From Tolypothrix bouteillei VB521301 (lineage in GTDB: Bacteria; Cyanobacteriota; Cyanobacteriia; Cyanobacteriales; Nostocaceae), in assembly GCF_000760695.4 (NCBI RefSeq), contig NZ_JHEG04000001.1, positions 434,785 to 498,784 on the forward strand: a stretch of DNA of 64,000 nt, given 5' to 3'. Made by a program: the position numbers and the translations under genes. This document shows, piece by piece, positions 62,246 to 64,000 of the stretch. How positions within the stretch are numbered: position 1 is the stretch's first letter; each line of letters starts with the position of its first letter. The notes beneath the pieces were generated by a model. It was not told where the DNA came from and did not search any database. It was given only the letters and a program-made list of their open reading frames with translations.

Positions 62246-62738
62246 ATGATTAAGCGCACAGTGACTAAATTTTTGTTTGCTTCTACAGCAGGATCTATGA
62301 TTGGTTTAGCAACAATTATTGCATCAATTAGTAGCTCTGTTGCCGCCGTACAAACTTTGGCTATCAATGCTCCAGATAAATATTCAATATCACATATCGT
62401 TTTGTTCTTACAGTCCCCTTCTGGAACAATTAGCAGAGTGAAAATTGATAATTTTCCTGATGGGATTATGAGTTATGACCCAAATAAAGTTTTGAGTCAA
62501 TATCCCAATACTCAATTAGTAGCTTACTCAGTTAAAGCAGGAAATAATAAATTCAATGAGACAAGCGATGCATTGCCAGTCATTATTGATAGCAGTGTAC
62601 AAATGAGTCAACTGCCGATCGATAAGGAGGCACAAAAAAACACTACAGTATACCAATACACAAAATATCCTACTGGTAGCAGCACTATTCCTGTAGTTTC
62701 CAATCCAACTCCTGAAAACAACACTCCTGTAGTTTCCA
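62246..62738 (+). CDS. Secreted hypothetical protein, 3' end replaced at a junction
   Basis: About 164 residues of cyanobacterial sequence. Signal peptide: LFASTAGSMIGLATIIASIS ending near VAAVQT. The mature part (LAINAPDKYSISHIVLFLQS, GTISRVKIDNFPDGIMSYDP) is unknown to me, then a Pro/Asn/Ser-rich repeat, IPVVSNPTPENNTPVVSNT. At 62735-62740 the sequence changes to the RHS fragment; the frame continues to 63085 only by chance. The true C-terminus is missing. Confidence 0.7.
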
Positions 62739-63721
62739 ATACTCGCATCATACCACCTTGCCCCATAATCACTCCAATTCAGTCCCCAATCCTCATTCAA
62801 TTCCTTTCCATTGTATTGATAACCATTCTCCGTGCCCGATTGTGCAATCCAAGCTCCCTTCATTTCCATCCCAAAGGGATAATAATGATTCTCTTGCAGC
62901 AGTTGTATCGCCGTCCCATTGGCCGCAAAACTTACTCGGCTATTGCCCAAATGATCCTTGAGGGTGTATTCGTACTGGAACACCCCACCTCCAATGGCTA
63001 CTATCCGCCCTTCGGCATGGTAAATCGCCTCCAGATTCGCTCCCGTGTACTCAATCCCCATCACGTAGCGCTTGTGCGTGGATAATGTGGCTCCGGTATA
63101 CACCTGTTTTTCCAGTTTTTCACCTGCGGCGTTGTACACGATTTCGATTTTGTTGTTGGGTGTGACGTTTGTAAAAGTAAAAACGTCGGGGAGGTTGAGT
63201 GCATTGTAGGCCACGGTCATATCCTTGTGCTCATCCGAGGTGAGGTTGCCTGCATTGTCGTAGCCGTAGTAGAAGCTACCCGATCCCTTGGGTTTGAAGC
63301 CGTAAGGGCGGTTGGTGGCGTTGGCCAAGTCAAGTACCCGATTGAGGCGATCAGGATTGTTGGCATCGTAGTAGTACACCATTTGATCAATCAAGGCATA
63401 GGTGGTGCCCGTGGTTAGACCCCGGCGGTAGTACTGGGTGATGTTGCCATTCAGGTTGTAGTTGATATTCGACTCGGAGTATTTGTCGGTCATCGTTGGG
63501 GAGCCAGAAGTACGTTCCCAGAAAGGAGCACTTTTGAGTCGATTGGCGGCATCATAGGTAAAGTGGTAACCCTGGATGTCGCGATAAGTACCCAGTGGGG
63601 CGCGCCAACTCAAGCTGGCAATGTTGCCATTGTACTGTGGGGTTTCGGTATAGTCGGCAGTTTGGTAGGTCATGCGCATGCTGAAGGCGTCGGCTACATT
63701 GTCGCCAGCCTGGGTACTGCA
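62739..63721 (-). pseudogene. RHS-repeat core fragment, Bacteroidetes-like
   Basis: The minus strand from about 63721 encodes RHS/YD repeats: YHFTYDAANRLKSAPFWERT, YNLNGNITQYYRRG, YGYDNAGNLTSDEHKDMTVA, then the core YEYTLKDHLGNSRVSFAANG, HYYPFGMEMKG and YGARWYDASIG. In intact proteins DASIG is followed by RF/RW..VDPLAE; here it ends abruptly at 62739 in the cyanobacterial gene. There is no start codon context on the other side either. Sequence style matches Saprospiraceae-like Bacteroidetes, not cyanobacteria. Confidence 0.85.
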
Positions 63722-63817
63722 ATTGCTGATGTCATGATAGGGGATAAAATAACACCACGCAATTTTAAAAGTATATTGTTTGAAAATTTAACATTTACTA
63801 CACCTAGCAAAGGCAAA

Positions 63818-63842
63818 TGCTGCCAGGTTCACCCTGGCAGCA
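63818..63842. terminator. Hairpin TGCTGCCAGG/CCTGGCAGCA
   Basis: A 10-bp perfect stem with a 5-nt loop, 14 nt past the stop of the minus-strand gene that enters from the right edge. Likely its terminator. Confidence 0.7.
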
Positions 63843-63855
63843 TTCAGTCTTGTAC

Positions 63856-64000
63856 TTAATTCTCCACCACCAACTTCCCATTCCTACTCACCTGCTCGTG
63901 CAAAAAAGAAGCAGGTCCGTCCAGCCATTCGTCTAAATCGAGTTCCCCGACATTGTTTACGATCAAGTCAGGTGCAAAAGCATAAGATTTTAAATCCTGG
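63856..64000 (-). CDS. C-terminal end of an unknown protein (right edge, foreign-looking)
   Basis: 48 residues enter from the right edge: FAPDLIVNNVGELDLDEWLD, GPASFLHEQVSRNGKLVVEN, then TAA. Not recognised. Its base use matches the adjacent RHS fragment rather than the cyanobacterial part. Confidence 0.6.
   Translation of the reverse strand, partial: QDLKSYAFAPDLIVNNVGELDLDEWLDGPASFLHEQVSRNGKLVVEN

Noticed and set aside
62246..63085. One continuous 279-residue secreted protein
   Set aside because: From about 62740 the frame is antisense to an RHS core, so the C-terminal 110 residues are an artefact of the junction.

Overview
The window is almost entirely chromosome of a filamentous, probably heterocyst-forming cyanobacterium (Nostocales-like). 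Evidence is the many GCGATCGC (HIP1) octamers, heptanucleotide tandem repeats, and genes characteristic of cyanobacteria: ycf54, crtE next to folD and a DUF212 gene, the nucA/nuiA pair, a ComFB-family gene, a pheophorbide-oxygenase-like Rieske protein, and a lexA preceded by a cyanobacterial-type LexA box. From about 62739 to the right edge the sequence changes to a Bacteroidetes-like RHS fragment with more balanced base composition and no HIP1. This is either an assembly chimera or a foreign insert.

Layout. 1-9300: small regulatory modules (AraC fragment, SDR/MarR, hydrolase/TetR, GNAT, MocR, cupin/lactate oxidase) with gene scars. 9311-14863: one very large TamB-like envelope protein. 15086-27633: housekeeping genes (mutS, AI-2E transporter, NUDIX, folD-crtE-DUF212, ycf54, SnoaL-like, pdxJ). 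27769-37580: nuiA/nucA convergent pair, PEP-CTERM protein, GAF histidine kinase, a TPR / ATP-grasp / helicase operon, lexA, argF.

37767-42936 is an accessory island starting at a tRNA-Thr gene. Fifty-eight bp past a GTC trinucleotide inside the tRNA begins a 0.93-kb element with TGTACA-type ends and repeated TTCACAAATT..ATGTCG sites. Inside it lies a CRISPR-repeat-like tail (GGATGGGTTGAAAG) followed by 17 nt that match the tRNA at 16 positions. I read this as the decayed or miniature remnant of a type V-K CRISPR-associated transposon that still carries its delocalised homing spacer and sits beside its target. It is followed by a truncated XRE regulator, the tail of an Eco57I-like methyltransferase, an Rpn/DUF2887 gene with one internal stop, and a set of Uma2-family genes including a 346-bp duplication.

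43051-54633 holds an RNase II/R-type protein with repeated C-terminal modules ending in a dsRNA-binding motif, an aminotransferase/Rieske pair, and a minus-strand operon (TerB-C-like coiled-coil membrane protein, DUF2791 P-loop ATPase, SF2 helicase) that is a candidate DNA-processing or defence system, with a DUF815-like ATPase upstream. 54770-61340 carries a TMEM14-like protein, a ComFB protein, and a fermentation pair: ADP-forming acyl-CoA synthetase fused to GNAT, and AdhE. 61341-62738 is AT-rich intergenic sequence plus a secreted protein cut by the chimeric junction.

How the parts work together: repressors sit beside their probable targets with visible palindromic operators (1136-2476, 2613-4089); folD, crtE and DUF212 look co-transcribed; AdhE and the acyl-CoA synthetase cover acetyl-CoA to ethanol and acetate; the island downstream of the tRNA looks like a repeated landing site for mobile and defence genes.
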